The notes below the pieces were generated by a model that saw only the letters and a program-made list of their open reading frames with translations, had not been told where the DNA came from and did not search any database. This document shows positions 1-12,183 of a stretch of 64,000 nucleotides of DNA, in pieces; positions within the stretch are counted from its first letter, which is position 1; each line of letters starts with the position of its first letter. The position numbers and the translations under genes are program-made. Source of the DNA: Diorhabda sublineata (Eukaryota > Arthropoda > Insecta > Coleoptera > Chrysomelidae); contig NC_079482.1 in the NCBI RefSeq assembly GCF_026230105.1, forward strand, positions 3,844,001 through 3,908,000, read 5' to 3'.

Positions 1-135
1 GTTTTCTTCATTATATTGATGTTTTATTTTATTTGTATCTTTATTTAGTTATTTTTATGTTTGTATTTAGTTTTTACAAGCTTTTGTATACAATTTTTTG
101 ACAAAAAAGCATTTCTCCCTTTCTCTCTTTGCTAT
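1..135 (+). repeat. 3' tail of a LINE family (CR1/Jockey-like)
   Basis: The first ~135 bases match, with scattered differences, the reverse complement of about 39095-39230. That second segment lies just downstream of a recognisable LINE reverse-transcriptase remnant on the minus strand. Both copies share the AT-rich tract around ttttacaagcttttgt and then the pyrimidine-rich run ctttctctcttt. I infer that this is the 3' untranslated end of a truncated plus-strand copy whose body lies left of the window. Confidence 0.55.
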
Positions 136-1041
136 TAGAGCTTGTGTAAGTTTTTTCTGTAGTAATTTACTTTTTTAATAATCGAATATTGACTTGAAAG
201 ATAGCCACGGTCCACTTTTAGGACCCAATCTTAAAAGTTGAAAGCAGAATAGTCATTACTATGTTTTTATTAAAACGAAGTTACTTAGGCCAAATGGATA
301 TGCTGAATTTTGAGCTCTAGCATCGTCCCATTTCTCTGACAGCACCTACAGTGTAAGAAATATAAAGTGTAGTGCTAAATGTGGTGATTCAATCTACTCT
401 TCACACATATCCCTCATTTGATAGCAAAATTCGTAACAAAGGTAGTAATAGTTGAAGGGTTTTTTGTTTATCAGAAACATAGATAAATGACAATGGATAG
501 AACTTGAAAGGGAAAAATATTCGGCTCCAGAAACGACTGATATCAATTCTGGAGCATTATACGTGCCGTGTGAGTTCGATGTTCCAAAATCCTAAATTCA
601 ATATAACGCTGTGCATCCACGGCCAAGTAATAAGTTTCACAAATAATAAACTACAAACTAACCAGCAACTACACTTACCAGATTTGGAAAGGGGTCTTTT
701 TATTTGATTACGATAGCAGTGATCACTAGTTTTAAATTCCTTCCAGTATATAGCTTCATTTTTTTCATTTGTATATCTCTTTGGTAAATGAAAAGATTTA
801 TCTTATTTTCCTGCATGGATTCAGGTATTAAGTTACAGGTACAGAAGGGAGAAAGTACCATAAACAGACATATTGGATTATCTAGTGAAAATGATTTCAT
901 TTTGCTCGAATGTTCTATAATTGATTTCCTTTTTGTATTTGGTATATCGTTCTCTGATATTGTTGGTATTTCTGATAGAAAGTAATCAGAAAAACTGCTT
1001 TTGGTCGTTACTGTTGTACCCTTTGGTGTTTGGCTTGACAT
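136..1041. other. No recognisable gene; one unexplained minus ORF
   Basis: This stretch is AT-rich and lacks homology I can name. A minus-strand open frame at 700-1041 (113 codons, starting MSSQTPKGTTVTTKSSF) has a serine/threonine- and lysine-rich N-terminal half of a kind that can be real protein. I see no domain, no clear splice context and no promoter, so I treat it as unsupported. Confidence 0.2.
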
Positions 1042-2105
1042 TTCACCCCAAAAAATGATTAAATATATAACCTAGAAATGTCTGACTCGACTTTGTTGTC
1101 GAAAAATCGACGAACGACATAACTTTCCTTGCTTGCTTTATATTGGTCTAGTTCCCATCTCTATCAAAAATCTTCTGTTTGTGTTATGTGTTTCATTCCT
1201 TCGGGATTCAGCTTTGATTGGACTATAGAGCAGTATTCTTATTATACATTGTTTGAATATATCTGAAAAACTTTTTTGTTTTTACCTTCACATTATAATT
1301 TGATAAAGAAATATGAATATTTCAATATGAATATATTTCAAATGTCGCTGGAATTCTATCGGTGACCAAATTAAAGTTTACACAATTTTTGAGTTAGAAT
1401 TTCGAAAAAATACTAAAATAGATCAATTATAATGTTTTCGTTCGAGATTTTTTCTGTTATTCATTAAAAAAAATACAGTGGTGGGTTTAAATATTTGTCG
1501 CCTCTACTGACCTATGAAATTGGATATCTTAGTGCACAATTAAAGACAATTTGGAGACGTTTAAGAATTAAATCACACTTTTATTTACTGAAATAATTTT
1601 AGAGAATATTTTAACATAATTACAAAATGTTTTTAATGAAATGAACATTTTCTATAATGCGTGTCAAATTGGCCCTTGCAGCGACCTTTCAGTACTTTCA
1701 AGAAAATAATTCGAAAAAGTTGTGATGCCCTTTTACGAAGTTGATTAAAACCCTTATAACTTCATTACGAAACGCACTGTCAGGAGTGGCATCTATATAT
1801 CCAATAAATATTTCATGAGAAACTTCCAAAGTTTTCTAATCAGTGTTTGGTTTTGATTTTGACCTTCGCTTGGTTAAAAGTCGTGCAAAAGTTATAAAAT
1901 TTTATAAATTGAGAAATTTATTTGTCGTACAGTGTAGCGTCGATTATCATAAATCATGTAAATGAAGGAAAAAACCGAAAATAAATTTTTGTTTCATCTT
2001 CTGCATCGTCATCATCACTTACTTGTACGTGAGCTATGATGTCATCGTCCGCCATCAATTCATATCATATTTAAGATATTGAAGAATTTTTTCATGGTAA
2101 AATCG
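1042..2105. other. AT-rich spacer
   Basis: I see no coding, RNA or repeat signal here beyond A/T runs. Confidence 0.4.
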
Positions 2106-2109
2106 TCAA

Positions 2110-2735
2110 ATCTCTCGAATAACTATGATCCCCATCGATTTATGACATCTCCATAAGCGCGTCGTACAACGACAAATCTGTTGAAGCATCACGTTTACTT
2201 TCAGACCTGATCTAACTACTTTGAACTTTTACTTGGGGGTTGGGGTGAAGATAATTCCAAGTTTTCTTCATTGTCGTCTCCTTGACTATCGTTCTCATCG
2301 ATTTATGACATCACCATATAGTCCGGACGCTGGTAGTCTGGAGAATCGATTTTTGGAGATTGTGAGGCCGGCACCCTGGTCAGTTTTTTTGTTATTATCA
2401 ATATAATTGTTTAAACGGACATAATTTATTATCTACAATAGTTACGGGATTTCTGATGAAACAGACTGGTTGCAAATATTCTAACGAATATTTCGGTTTT
2501 TTTATTTTGAAAAAATATTTATTAGAATATTAGAAACAAACTTATAGGCAAAGTAGTGTAAAAAACATGCAAAAAACGCCGATTTCTCTTTCAATCGGTC
2601 GTATTTCGGCCTGGGCAAATTCAATTGAGACTTTTGAGGATCCATTGTAAAGAAAATACTTTTCCCTTCAAAACGAGCCTCCTTAAGTACATTTTCAAAT
2701 ATTTGGAACAGTTTTATAGCACTGGGAAGTCAAAA
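2110..2735. repeat. Broken extra copies of the 2738-7521 element's arm sequence
   Basis: Two pieces of the neighbouring inverted-repeat family lie here. Positions 2336-2730 match 3500-3892 of the left arm in the same orientation, sharing gagaatcgattttt and acggacataatttattat. Positions about 2185-2290 match the right arm near 7125-7215, sharing cagacctgatctaactac, so they are inverted relative to the left arm. The second segment stops close to where the large element begins, which suggests an older insertion or a rearranged duplicate at its edge. Confidence 0.7.
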
Positions 2736-2737
2736 TT

Positions 2738-4387
2738 CTCACACTTGCAACATTATCAGATTAGTACCATTTTTATTGCGTGCTAGATGCAATTCTAGGG
2801 AGAAATCTAGTTACTTTTGGCTTAGCAGCCAGCCATTCAATCAGGTTGCAAAAACAGCAATAATGAAATTTTTGTTAGTGGTAGCCATGATGCAATGACA
2901 AGACACTCGCATCATCAAGCGTGGTAGAATATTTATCTATGCAATATTTTGACCTTGCAAGGAATTACATCATGTCAAACGGCCTTAAATGATGAATATT
3001 TCTGTTTTAATTGCTGCGGAAGTTTGCGATTGCGTCAATGAGACCACAATTAAGAAAACCTTGGAATTAGCTTCACCCAAACACCCAAGTAAAAATTCAA
3101 AGTAGTTAGATCAGGTCTGGAAGTGAAAGTGATGCTGCATCGCAATAATGCTTTAAACAATTTTTGTCGTTGTGATACCAAGAAATTGTTCACCATTTCC
3201 CCATGAACGTTTAGTACTTACTCTTTACGCTCTATCGACATCATCTTTTCTAGTGAATAATACACTTGCGTGTTTGTTTTTCGGGTTCCTTGCAGACGGT
3301 TTGCTTAAGTACATGCCCGTCAAGCTGAAAATGAGATTAATGGGAATATGAATCGCCGAGAACTCAATAATTTGATTTACAAACATAAAATCCGTTGCTA
3401 ATGAAACACAACGAACGACGCACTTATTAGTTCGGGCGCTGGCAGGAGTTCCCGTACCTCTTTATGGGTCGCCACGAAAAAATGATTGATATCTATGTTT
3501 TTTGGTCCGGAGAATCGATTTTTAGAGTTTGCGAGGCCGGCATCCTGGTCAATTTTTTTGTTATTAACAATTTAATTGTTTAAACGGACATAATTTATTA
3601 TCTACAATAGTTACGGGGTTTCTGATGAAACAGTCTGACTGCTAATCTTCTAACGAATATTTTAGTTTCCAAATTTTGCAAAAATATTTATTAGAACTAA
3701 AGTTATAGGCAAAGTAGTGTAAAAAATGCAAAAAAACGCTGATTTCTCTTTCAATGGGTCATATTTCGGCATGGGCAAATTCAATTGAGACTTTTGAGGA
3801 TCCATTTCAAAGAAAATACTTTTCCCTTCAAAACGAGCCCATTTTCAAACATTTCAAACATTTGGAACAGTTTTATAGCACTTGGAAAACACTTAATTTC
3901 GAAAAGTTTTGGGTATGTTTCAACTTTTATTTATTTTTTTCTAATTTATTCAATAATTTCAATTAAAAAAAGCATTCTACATTAAAAAAATTGCAAATTA
4001 AAAAATAGAATTGTTTCTTCCCGATCCTCCCTATCCTGTTTTGGTTTGAAACATGTTGGGGCAAATCTGGGTCACATAATTAAATGATAAGATGTCAGTT
4101 TTTGTGCTTGTAGAAAATGTTGTATTTTGCTTTAGCTCTAGCAATTGCTTCTTCATTTGATCTGAATTTTTTTATCGGCGAGCAATTTTGTGAGATCAGT
4201 AGTCACTGGGGGTCATATCTGGACTATACTTATTTGTTTATAGGCCATTCGTGTCAAGAAGACTAAACATTTTCGAAAAAAAAACAGCGTCATTTTATTC
4301 CATATAGTAAAAGACAACTTTAAAGCCCTCACTTGAAATTCCATGACAATTGGTTAATAAATTACAGCCGATTTTAGGAGCACGGCC
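2738..4387 (+). repeat. Left arm of the large inverted repeat
   Basis: The arm is mostly non-coding and AT-rich. Near 3840-3865 it has a short aaacatttc tandem, present with one more 9-base unit in the right arm (about 6400-6432). Its inner edge reaches into the decayed reading frame of the central gene, so the arm holds a small part of that gene. Confidence 0.75.
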
Positions 4388-5598
4388 GGTTGCGGTTCTA
4401 TGGACAAATATGATTACATTTGATGATTTTGCAGTAGCTTTTTGTGATTTGATCTCTCATTTATCAAAAAAATGTTTGTCTACTAGATACCGAAAGACCA
4501 CACTTTGTTTTGGAGTTCCAGTAAAAATAAAATTTTGCTTCAAAACTTTCTTCGAGAATATATTTCTAAAAACTGTGAAAAATTATGGCCAGAAATTGCA
4601 GTAATATGCTAATGACATACCTTGCCAGTCTAACATAGCAACTGATAACGTTAATTTAAATATATTACAAGATGAGAACATAGAAGAAGCAGATTCAAGA
4701 ATAATTTTACATGCATTTCATGCAAGCATTGAAGGCCAAAAGCAAATACTGGTTCTTTCGTCAGATACCAACGTCGTGGTTCTGTTATTGAACTATTGGC
4801 CTAAATTTTAAGAAAAAAAATCTGAGGATAGAAATATTTTTCAATCATACAATGAATATTTATTTTACTTCAGGTAGTTTTAATATAATTTTGGATAAGA
4901 TTGGATAAGAATCGGCCCAGGATCGACGAGATTTGTACCACTGCATAAATTATCTAAAATAATCGGATAGGAAAACTCCTCAATATTGATAGCTCGACAC
5001 CACCCTTCCTGATCCGATTATATGAGCAAATTTGGCACGAAACATGCAGCATTACAAGCTTTTCCAGAGAAATTTCTTCAAATATTTTCCCACAGTAACA
5101 ATTTTTATAATTATTATATTAGAGAAATCATCCGTTCATATGACTTTTATTTTGTTGATATCTTTCGTTGCACTACACTTGTATTAATGCGGAGCAATAT
5201 CTGGCCCACGTACTCAAATAAAAAATCGATGACAACACCAATCACGTTTGATGATATTCGCTACGAACAAAAATTTTATGAGAACAAAACAATAATGGAG
5301 CTCTTTCCCACGTCAAGTTCTATCAGACTCATTGAGAGCATTTTATGTAACTTATGAGCGAGTTAATATTTTGATCACTGATGGTATTCAGATAAATCCG
5401 CAGGATTTTGGGTTTGAATTACATGAGAATATTCTTGTACCTCAAAAAATTAATGCTCTATATCCACCAATAAAGGAATTGGTACCGAATTGTAATTGCC
5501 AAAAATGTGTAACAAAATATTGTATTTGTAAAACAGCTGGACTACCTTGCATTTCATTCTGCGCTTATAGTGAAACTATAACTTGTGAAAACGTGTAA
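4336..5598 (+). pseudogene. Decayed gene of an uncharacterised family with C-terminal CXC-like motif
   Basis: Several frames together spell the C-terminal half of a protein type that I recognise as widespread but unnamed in arthropod and cnidarian genomes. In order: LQPILGARPVAVL and TFDDFAVAF (about 4362-4445); EEADSRIILHAFHAS (4683-4727); SSDTNVVVLLL (4759-4791); GPGSTRFVPLHKL (about 4916-4955); SKFGTKHAALQ (5025-5057); MELFPTSSS (5296-5322); then, after a frame shift near 5330, RAFYVTYERVN and the cysteine cluster CNCQKCVTKYCICKTAG (5491-5541), ending at a stop at 5596-5598. Stops and frameshifts separate the blocks, so it is not functional. Its role is unknown. The long inverted arms around it suggest it travels as mobile-element cargo or is itself mobile-element derived. 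Confidence 0.6.
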
Positions 5599-5878
5599 AG
5601 TCTTTTAGGATATTAATATTGAATTGTTTATCAACATAAAACTGTGATGTGAGATGTAAAAAGACGAGTGAGTTTTGCCAAAGCTAACTAAAAATATTGT
5701 TGATAAATAATACTACAACATAATTTATTTTGTGACAAATAAATAAATGGAATCGGTTAAGAAAATTTAGTAATAATTTGTATATGTTATTAAAAAATGC
5801 AAGAGCAACTAACAAGTGTCGATTAAATGATATTTGGTAAAGCATTTATGATACAGACTGCCAAAGAAAACGACAACA

Positions 5879-7521
5879 GGCCGTGCTCCTAAAATCGGCT
5901 GTAATTTATTAACCAATTGTCATGGAATTTCAAGTGAGGGCTTAAAAGTTGTCTTTTACTATGCGGAATAAAATGACGCTGTTTTTTTTCGAAAATGTTT
6001 AGTCTTCTTGACACGAATGGCCTATAAACAAATAAGTATAGTCCAGATATGACCCCCAGTGACTACTGATCTCACAAAATTGCTCGCCGATAAAAAAGTT
6101 CAGATCAAATGAAGAAGCAATTGCTAGAGCTGAAGCAAAATACAACATTTTCTACAAGCACAAAAACTGACATCTTATCATTTAATTATGTGACCCAGAT
6201 TTGCCCCAACATGTTTCAAACCAAAACATGATAGGAAGGATCGGGAAGAAACAATTCTATTTTTTAATTTGCAATTTTTTTAATGTAGAATGCTTTTTTT
6301 AATTGAAATTATTGAATAAATTAGAAAAAAATAAATAAAAGTTGAAACATACCCAAAACTTTTCGAAATTAAGTGTTTTCCAAGTGCTATAAAACTGTTC
6401 CAAATGTTTGAAATGTTTGAAATGTTTGAAAATGGGCTCGTTTTGAAGGGAAAAGTATTTTCTTTGAAATGGATCCTCAAAGTCTCAATTGAATTTGCCC
6501 ATGCCGAAATATGACCGATTGAAAGAGAAATCAGCGTATTTTTGCAAGTTTTTTACACTACTTTGCCCATAACTTTAGTGCTAATAAATATTTTGGCAAA
6601 ATTTAAAACGGAAATATTCGTAAGAAGATTTGCAACCGGATTGTTTCATCAGAAACCCCGTAACTATTGTAGATAATAAATTATGGCCGTTTAAATAATT
6701 AAATTGTTAATAACAAAAAACTGACCAGGATGCCGGCCTCGCAAACTCTAAAAATCGATTCTCCGGACCAAAAAACATAGATATCAATCATTTTTTCGTG
6801 GCGACCCATAAAGAGGTACGGGAACTCCTGCCAGCGCCCGAACTAATAAGTGCGTCGTTCGTTGTGTTTCATTAGCAACGGATTTTATGTTTGTAAATCA
6901 AATTATTGAGTTCTCGGCGATTCATATTCGCATTAATCTCATTTTCAGCTTGACGGGCATGTACTTAAGCAAACCGTCTGCAAGGAATCCGAAAAACAAA
7001 CACGCAAGTGTATTATTCACTAGAAAAGATGATGTCGATAGAGCGTAAAGAGTAAGTACTAAACGTTCATGGGGAAATGGTGAACAATTTCTTGGTATCA
7101 CAACGACAAAAATTGTTTAAAGCATTATTGCGATGCAGCATCACTTTCACTTTCAGACCTGATCTAACTACTTTGAATTTTTACTTGGGTGTTTGGGTGA
7201 AGCTAATTCCAAGGTTTTCTTAATTGTGGTCTCATTGACGCAATCGCAAACTTCCGCAGCAATTAAAACAGAAATATTCATCATTTAAGGCCGTTTGACA
7301 TGATGTAATTCCTTGCAAGGTCAAAATATTGCATAGATAAATATTTTACCACGCTTGATGATGCGAGTGTCTTGTCATTGCATCAAGGCTGCCACCAACA
7401 AAAATTTCATTAGTGCTGTTTTGGAACCTGATTGAATGGTTTGCTGCTAAGCTAAAAGTAACTAGATTTCTCCCTAGAATTGGTACTAATGGTACTAATC
7501 TGATAATGTCGCAAATTTGAG
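5879..7521 (-). repeat. Right arm of the large inverted repeat
   Basis: This is the reverse complement of the left arm over nearly its whole length, with only scattered substitutions and small indels visible by eye. The 70-codon plus frame at 3785 and the 66-codon minus frame at 6280-6480 are the same non-coding sequence seen in both arms, which shows those frames are not independent genes. Confidence 0.75.
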
Positions 7522-8096
7522 ATCTTGCAGATCAACTTCATGCTTTTTTTATCAAGAAATATTGCAAGTTGCATTGCTTCATATCATATAATGTAGTGAT
7601 TTTGAATGATTTGAATTGAATGGAAATAACTCTCCGTAAATATAGACTATATAGTATACAAGTTCACATTCTCCATCGAGCCCCAGCTTATGAATCAATC
7701 GCCGCATTGGTTATTCCAACCACATCTCCCAATTACCGACGGACTAGAGTCAGAACGGATACATGGGTCTGATAAATTGAGGGTATTACGTATCCGTTAT
7801 TTATTTTCATATCTCCTCTTCTCGTCCGATCCAAGAATCGAAAGTTGTATTTCGAGGACCTAATAGTCCTTAAGGGTAGGTATTTTGATTTCGAAACATT
7901 CCCGATAACCTTTTCTACCGCTACACGTGACGTTTATTCCCAAATACAAGGAATATGTCGTCAGTTTTTACAAATAACACGCTTACAACGTTTTTCTTTT
8001 ATAAAAAAATGCCTTAATCGGAATTCAAGGAACTAAATTTACTTTTTTAAATAAAAAATGAATAGTTTAAAAAATTAGAACCCTGAATATATAATA
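7522..8096. other. Spacer without recognised content
   Basis: A 63-codon frame at 7845-8036 has no recognisable motif. I see nothing else. Confidence 0.35.
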
Positions 8097-9540
8097 TACG
8101 GGGTTGTCACACGACGAGTTAAAACTATCTGTATAAGGCAAAATGCTTTTAGTAAAATCATGAAAATTTCTACGTTTGCGTCTTCGGATCGGTTCTACCG
8201 GAAATCGACTGTAATTTTGTTATTTTGAATAGAACACCTTGTATATTTATACATTTTTGAAATTTACGTAAAATTTTAGTATACGTTTGTCTAATAACTT
8301 TTTTAGAAAAATGCATACTTTTTGAGTTATTATTTTTTTGTAAAAAATTCGACCGCTGCAGACCCTTTTAAATTATTTTTTTACGAGGAAACGCTTAAAA
8401 ATATGAAAATGGTTTCTATTCGGTTGCTTTAAGCAAGGTGTGAAGTATTTAAATCTATGTTGAAAAATTTTTTATTTTATACAGGGTGTGTATAAAAACT
8501 GTTCAAAGTTTAACTTCATAAATATCAAATTTCTTAATTTTTTTCAACAGAACCACTCGGATTTTTCTATTTTAATGCATTCAAGGGTAAAAAATAAGGC
8601 AAATTTATGTATAACTGCCTATACCTAAATCTGTAAATTTTTAGAGATGCAAGTGTGATCTAAATTTAATTTATTCGTTATTAAATTGGAAACGAAACAT
8701 TTTAACGATTTTCTAAAGTATTAACAATTGACTAATGACAGTTAAATAAGTGTCATTTATTACAAAGTCTACTAAAAGTATACATGAAAAATTAAAACTT
8801 GTTAAAAACTACTATAATAATTTAAAACCTCAAATATCTCGGAAAAGACTAAAAGTTGGAATAGGATTAGTAAATACAATTTGATTTGACCTTGAAAAGA
8901 TAAAAAAATACCTTTTTTTATTTCCTAGTGTTTGTATCAACGGGTCAAAATAAAATTTAGACCACACCTGCATCTCTAAAAGTTTACAGAAAACGTTAAA
9001 TATCTAGATAATTGTAAGGTTTAGGTATAGGAAAGTACATATGAATTTGCCTTCTTTTTCACCCCTGTATGCATTAAAATAAAAAAAGTGGGTAGTTCTA
9101 TTTAAAAAATGAATAAATTTGATATTTATGAAGTTAAACTTTGAACAGTTTTTATACACACCCTGTATAAAATGGAAAACTTTTTAAAATAGATTCAAAT
9201 AGTCTGATCTTGCTAAAAGCAACCGATCAGAAACTATCTTCATATCTTTAAGGGTATACTCGTAAAAAAATAATTTATAAGGGTCTGCAAAAAAATTAAT
9301 AACTCAAAAAATATGCATTTTTCGAAAAAAGTTCTTAGACAAAAGTATACTAAAATTTCACGTAGATTTCAAAAATGTAATAATATACACGGTGTTTTAT
9401 TTAAAATAACAAAGTTACAGTGGAACCGTAAGTCGGTTATCTTTGAAAATATTTTAGTTAAAAAGATTGTATCCAAAAAAACAAACGTAGAAACTTTACC
9501 ATATACAAATAGAATTAACGATTCGTGGGACATCCTGTAT
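8097..9540. mobile_element. 1.44-kb foldback/MITE-like palindrome
   Basis: Positions 8097-8690 and 8945-9540 are imperfect inverted copies. The strongest block is cagggtgtgtataaaaactg at 8483 with its complement at about 9154-9173. Outer ends read tacggggttgtcacacg on the left and, reversed on the right, tacaggatgtcccacg. The centre is AT-rich and non-coding. The open frame at 9313-9558 lies in the right arm and is a chance frame. A transposase-less foldback or long MITE is most likely. Confidence 0.65.
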
Positions 9541-10734
9541 AAGCATTTTTATTCCTGAGGGGAAAGCAATCAAGTGTTACTTATTCTTGTCGATTACATT
9601 TCTCCTTTAATTCTCCAAGGTTGGAGTTTAGGTTTTAGTTAATTTCTTCGCGAGAATTTTCTCTATAGAGCTGCGCTTTTTATCCCAAACTTTCTTGATC
9701 TGTTTCTCAATTCTTGGTGTTCGTATCTCATCAGTTTGTGGTTTCAATCTTGTTTTCTCTGCTATTCTGTCCACATTTCTCCAGTTACACCATCATTTCC
9801 AGGTAACTTCCGTTTATAATGGATTCTTTTATTTTTCTCTAGTTTCATTACAACCTCATTTCCTCTGAGCTTGTTTCCTTTGCTCCTCAAAGATCTGTCT
9901 AGTTAAAAAGTTCTGGAGTACGTTTTCTATAAGTCTATTATATCCTCTTCATTTATAAGTGTTTGTTTTGTTTCAATTTTATCTTTGAACTGTTTAATTA
10001 CTTTGGGAATCACAGCTTTTGATTCGAACAGAAAGTCTTTCCATGATAATCCAAATACAATGTCATGTATCTAATACAAAATCTATCCGACATTAGGTAA
10101 TTAATAAAGCTAGTGATGTCAAGATTCTCGACCCGCCAATGAGTTATGTCCATAAAGGGAAATTCCAGGTGGAAATTCCCATAACGTTCGGAACCGTTGA
10201 GATAATTAGATTCAATTGTCGAAATGGTTTGTGTCGAAATATACCAAAATCAAACAGTTAATTGACCTCCATTTACGGAAATTTTTCACGTTAAATATAT
10301 TAACAATGTCAATTTCGTGAAATTCGTTATCGCTGACAATAAATATGCTTCAACTTCAACAACATAAGTGAAAATTAAAACAAAACAAGAAACGATTTAT
10401 TTGGAAGAAATGTAAAATTTGAGTGAAGTTTGATGGTTTCTTTTGATTACAACCTCTCTAAATCGTGATATTTACTCAAGCATCTTGCTTCATCTTCAAT
10501 ACAGTCCTGAAAAACTGAAAATAACTCGCCTAAGATGGCTAAGACTCCGATTTAACTCTAGTTGTAACCTTCTAGACGGCTATTTAGTTTGTTTGGTACC
10601 GACCTCTTCAACGCATTCTGCAACAATCATGGCTATCATCAATCAATGATGGCGATGGTATCGTGAAGAATTTTTCTTATAGATGTTGTTCAGCTGTTAC
10701 CTCGAGCGCTTCTACGTCTTGCTCCTGATCGTCT
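9541..10734. other. Non-coding or unrecognised
   Basis: The reverse strand of about 9650-10060 has long lysine/glutamate-rich stretches between stops, which could be a very old retroelement frame, but I cannot assign it. The rest shows no pattern. Confidence 0.3.
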
Positions 10735-11830
10735 GTGAAATCAACATGGAGAAATGTTATAGAAGAAAAGAGTACAAGGAAAAAGTGGAAAGATTATTTC
10801 CAAGATTTGCTAGAAACCGAGAATATAAACGTAGAGGAAAATATAATCGTTAAAGAAGAAATTGAAGGAGCTAAATGCAAAAAAGATTACGAGGAAGATG
10901 AGGAAGTAGGAAAAGAAGGTAGGAAAAGCGGTGAAGATAAAATAACATCTGAAATATTGATAGAAAATGGGTAAACAAGCTTGGGAAGTAGAAAGAATAC
11001 CAAATGTTTGCAGAATGGAACTAAAAATGCCAATACACAAAAAGGAGACAAAGAGGAATAAATTTGATAAGTATAGTGTATGATGAAAGAAAAGATAAAA
11101 GAAAAGAGGTTTAGATGCATCGTAGAACTATCCCTATCAGATTTACAAATAAATGGGAAAGCTTACGGTGGAGAAATGTTAATAATAAGCAAATAATTGT
11201 TTTATAAGCAGAAACAAAAGGTCAGACATATTCACAACAAAGGAAGGATTAAGACAAGGAGGAAGATTAAGCCCATTGCTGTTTGTCGTATTTATAGTAG
11301 AAGAAATTGGAATGAAAATTAATAAACAACGGAGGCTACAAAAGTAAACGTAGCTCAATATTTAGGAGCTGAGCTAGAAGCAGACGGGAACCTAGAGACG
11401 AAGATAAATAGAAGAATTGAAAATGCCAACAAAGTATACTATGTTCTGGTCAACAAAACCAAAATTGAAATATCTCGGCCCATACTAACATATGGTTGTG
11501 AATCATGGGTGCTGAATCAACAATCGAAAAGTAAAATACAAACTAGAAAGATGAAATATTTGAGAAGAGTCAAAGGAGTGACAAGAAATGATAAAATTAG
11601 AAATGATAGTATTAGAGAAGTGCTCTAAGTAATACCAGTCACCGAATTCTTCGAAAGAAGGCAGTTGAGCTGGTGGGAACGTTTACAGAGAATGAGCAAT
11701 TTAAGATAAGTGAAATAAGTTCGGCAAGCCAAAGGATAACATAAAAGAAGTAAAAGATGACAAAGAAAAATATGATTCGACGTGATATCAGAGGTTTAGA
11801 AGAAGGTTGAAATATGTCCTTCGTCTTTTC
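10735..11830 (+). pseudogene. RTE/endonuclease-RT type LINE, decayed and internally deleted
   Basis: Reading across frames gives ordered blocks of a non-LTR reverse transcriptase. A pre-RT linker WKDYFQDLLETENI and EDKITSEILIENG (10789-10972) is followed by PIHKKETKRNK (about 11030), the palm-preceding motif GLRQGGRLSPLLFVVF (11252-11299) and the thumb/C-terminal region YLGAELEADGN (about 11360). After that come ILTYGCESWVLN (about 11484-11519) and MKYLRRVKGVTRNDKIRN (11551-11604). The segment that should carry the YADD active site is missing between LLFVVFIVEE and MKINKQ. Stops and shifts are frequent. The closest type is the RTE-like family often mis-annotated as craniofacial development protein 2. 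Confidence 0.75.
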
Positions 11831-12183
11831 GTCCTTTCGAGTTATCAAACGAATTGTCAAAATCAGCTGATCAAAAATGGCCGGTGTTACTTCTTCTTAA
11901 GAAACTGCTACTTGAAAAAATGTGAAACCTAGTCCGGAAACGTGGCTTTTTAGTTATTTTTCCGCCTATGCAGTGTAGTGTATAGGGATTGTGGTCAGTC
12001 TTTGTTAAGTAATTGAATTTGGTGGTGACAGAGCCTGTTAAAAGTTTATAATTTCAATAGTGGGTGGAATAGATTTTTAGAACACTTCGTGAATGACATA
12101 GAATATTGATTGATGACCCATTTGTCCGTTTCTGCTTTCTTTCAAACATTTTTCAAGAATACATAAAACTTATACGTACTAGG

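Larger units (their letters stand above)
2738..7521. mobile_element. 4.8-kb element with ~1.65-kb inverted arms
   Basis: The sequence from 2738 to 4387 reappears as its reverse complement at 5879-7521, leaving a 1.5-kb unique centre. Matching runs include the outer boundary (ggtactaatctgataatg on the right, its complement on the left) and the inner boundary (ggccgtgctcctaaa on the right, complement at 4373-4387). The centre carries a decayed gene on the plus strand. The layout suits a DNA transposon with very long terminal inverted repeats, a foldback element, or a local inverted duplication. I could not define a target-site duplication, and no known transposase was seen. Confidence 0.75.

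Noticed and set aside
700..1041. 113-codon minus ORF as a host gene
   Set aside because: Protein-like N-terminus but no domain, conservation evidence, splice logic or promoter that I can see.
3754..3985. Plus-strand ORFs at 3754-3985 and the minus ORF at 6280-6480 as related genes
   Set aside because: They are the two arms of the inverted repeat read in opposite directions; no family motif and no start context.
10810..11120. Hydrophobic minus ORFs (76 and 77 codons) as membrane proteins
   Set aside because: They are antisense to purine-rich LINE coding sequence, which gives F/S/I-rich shadows.
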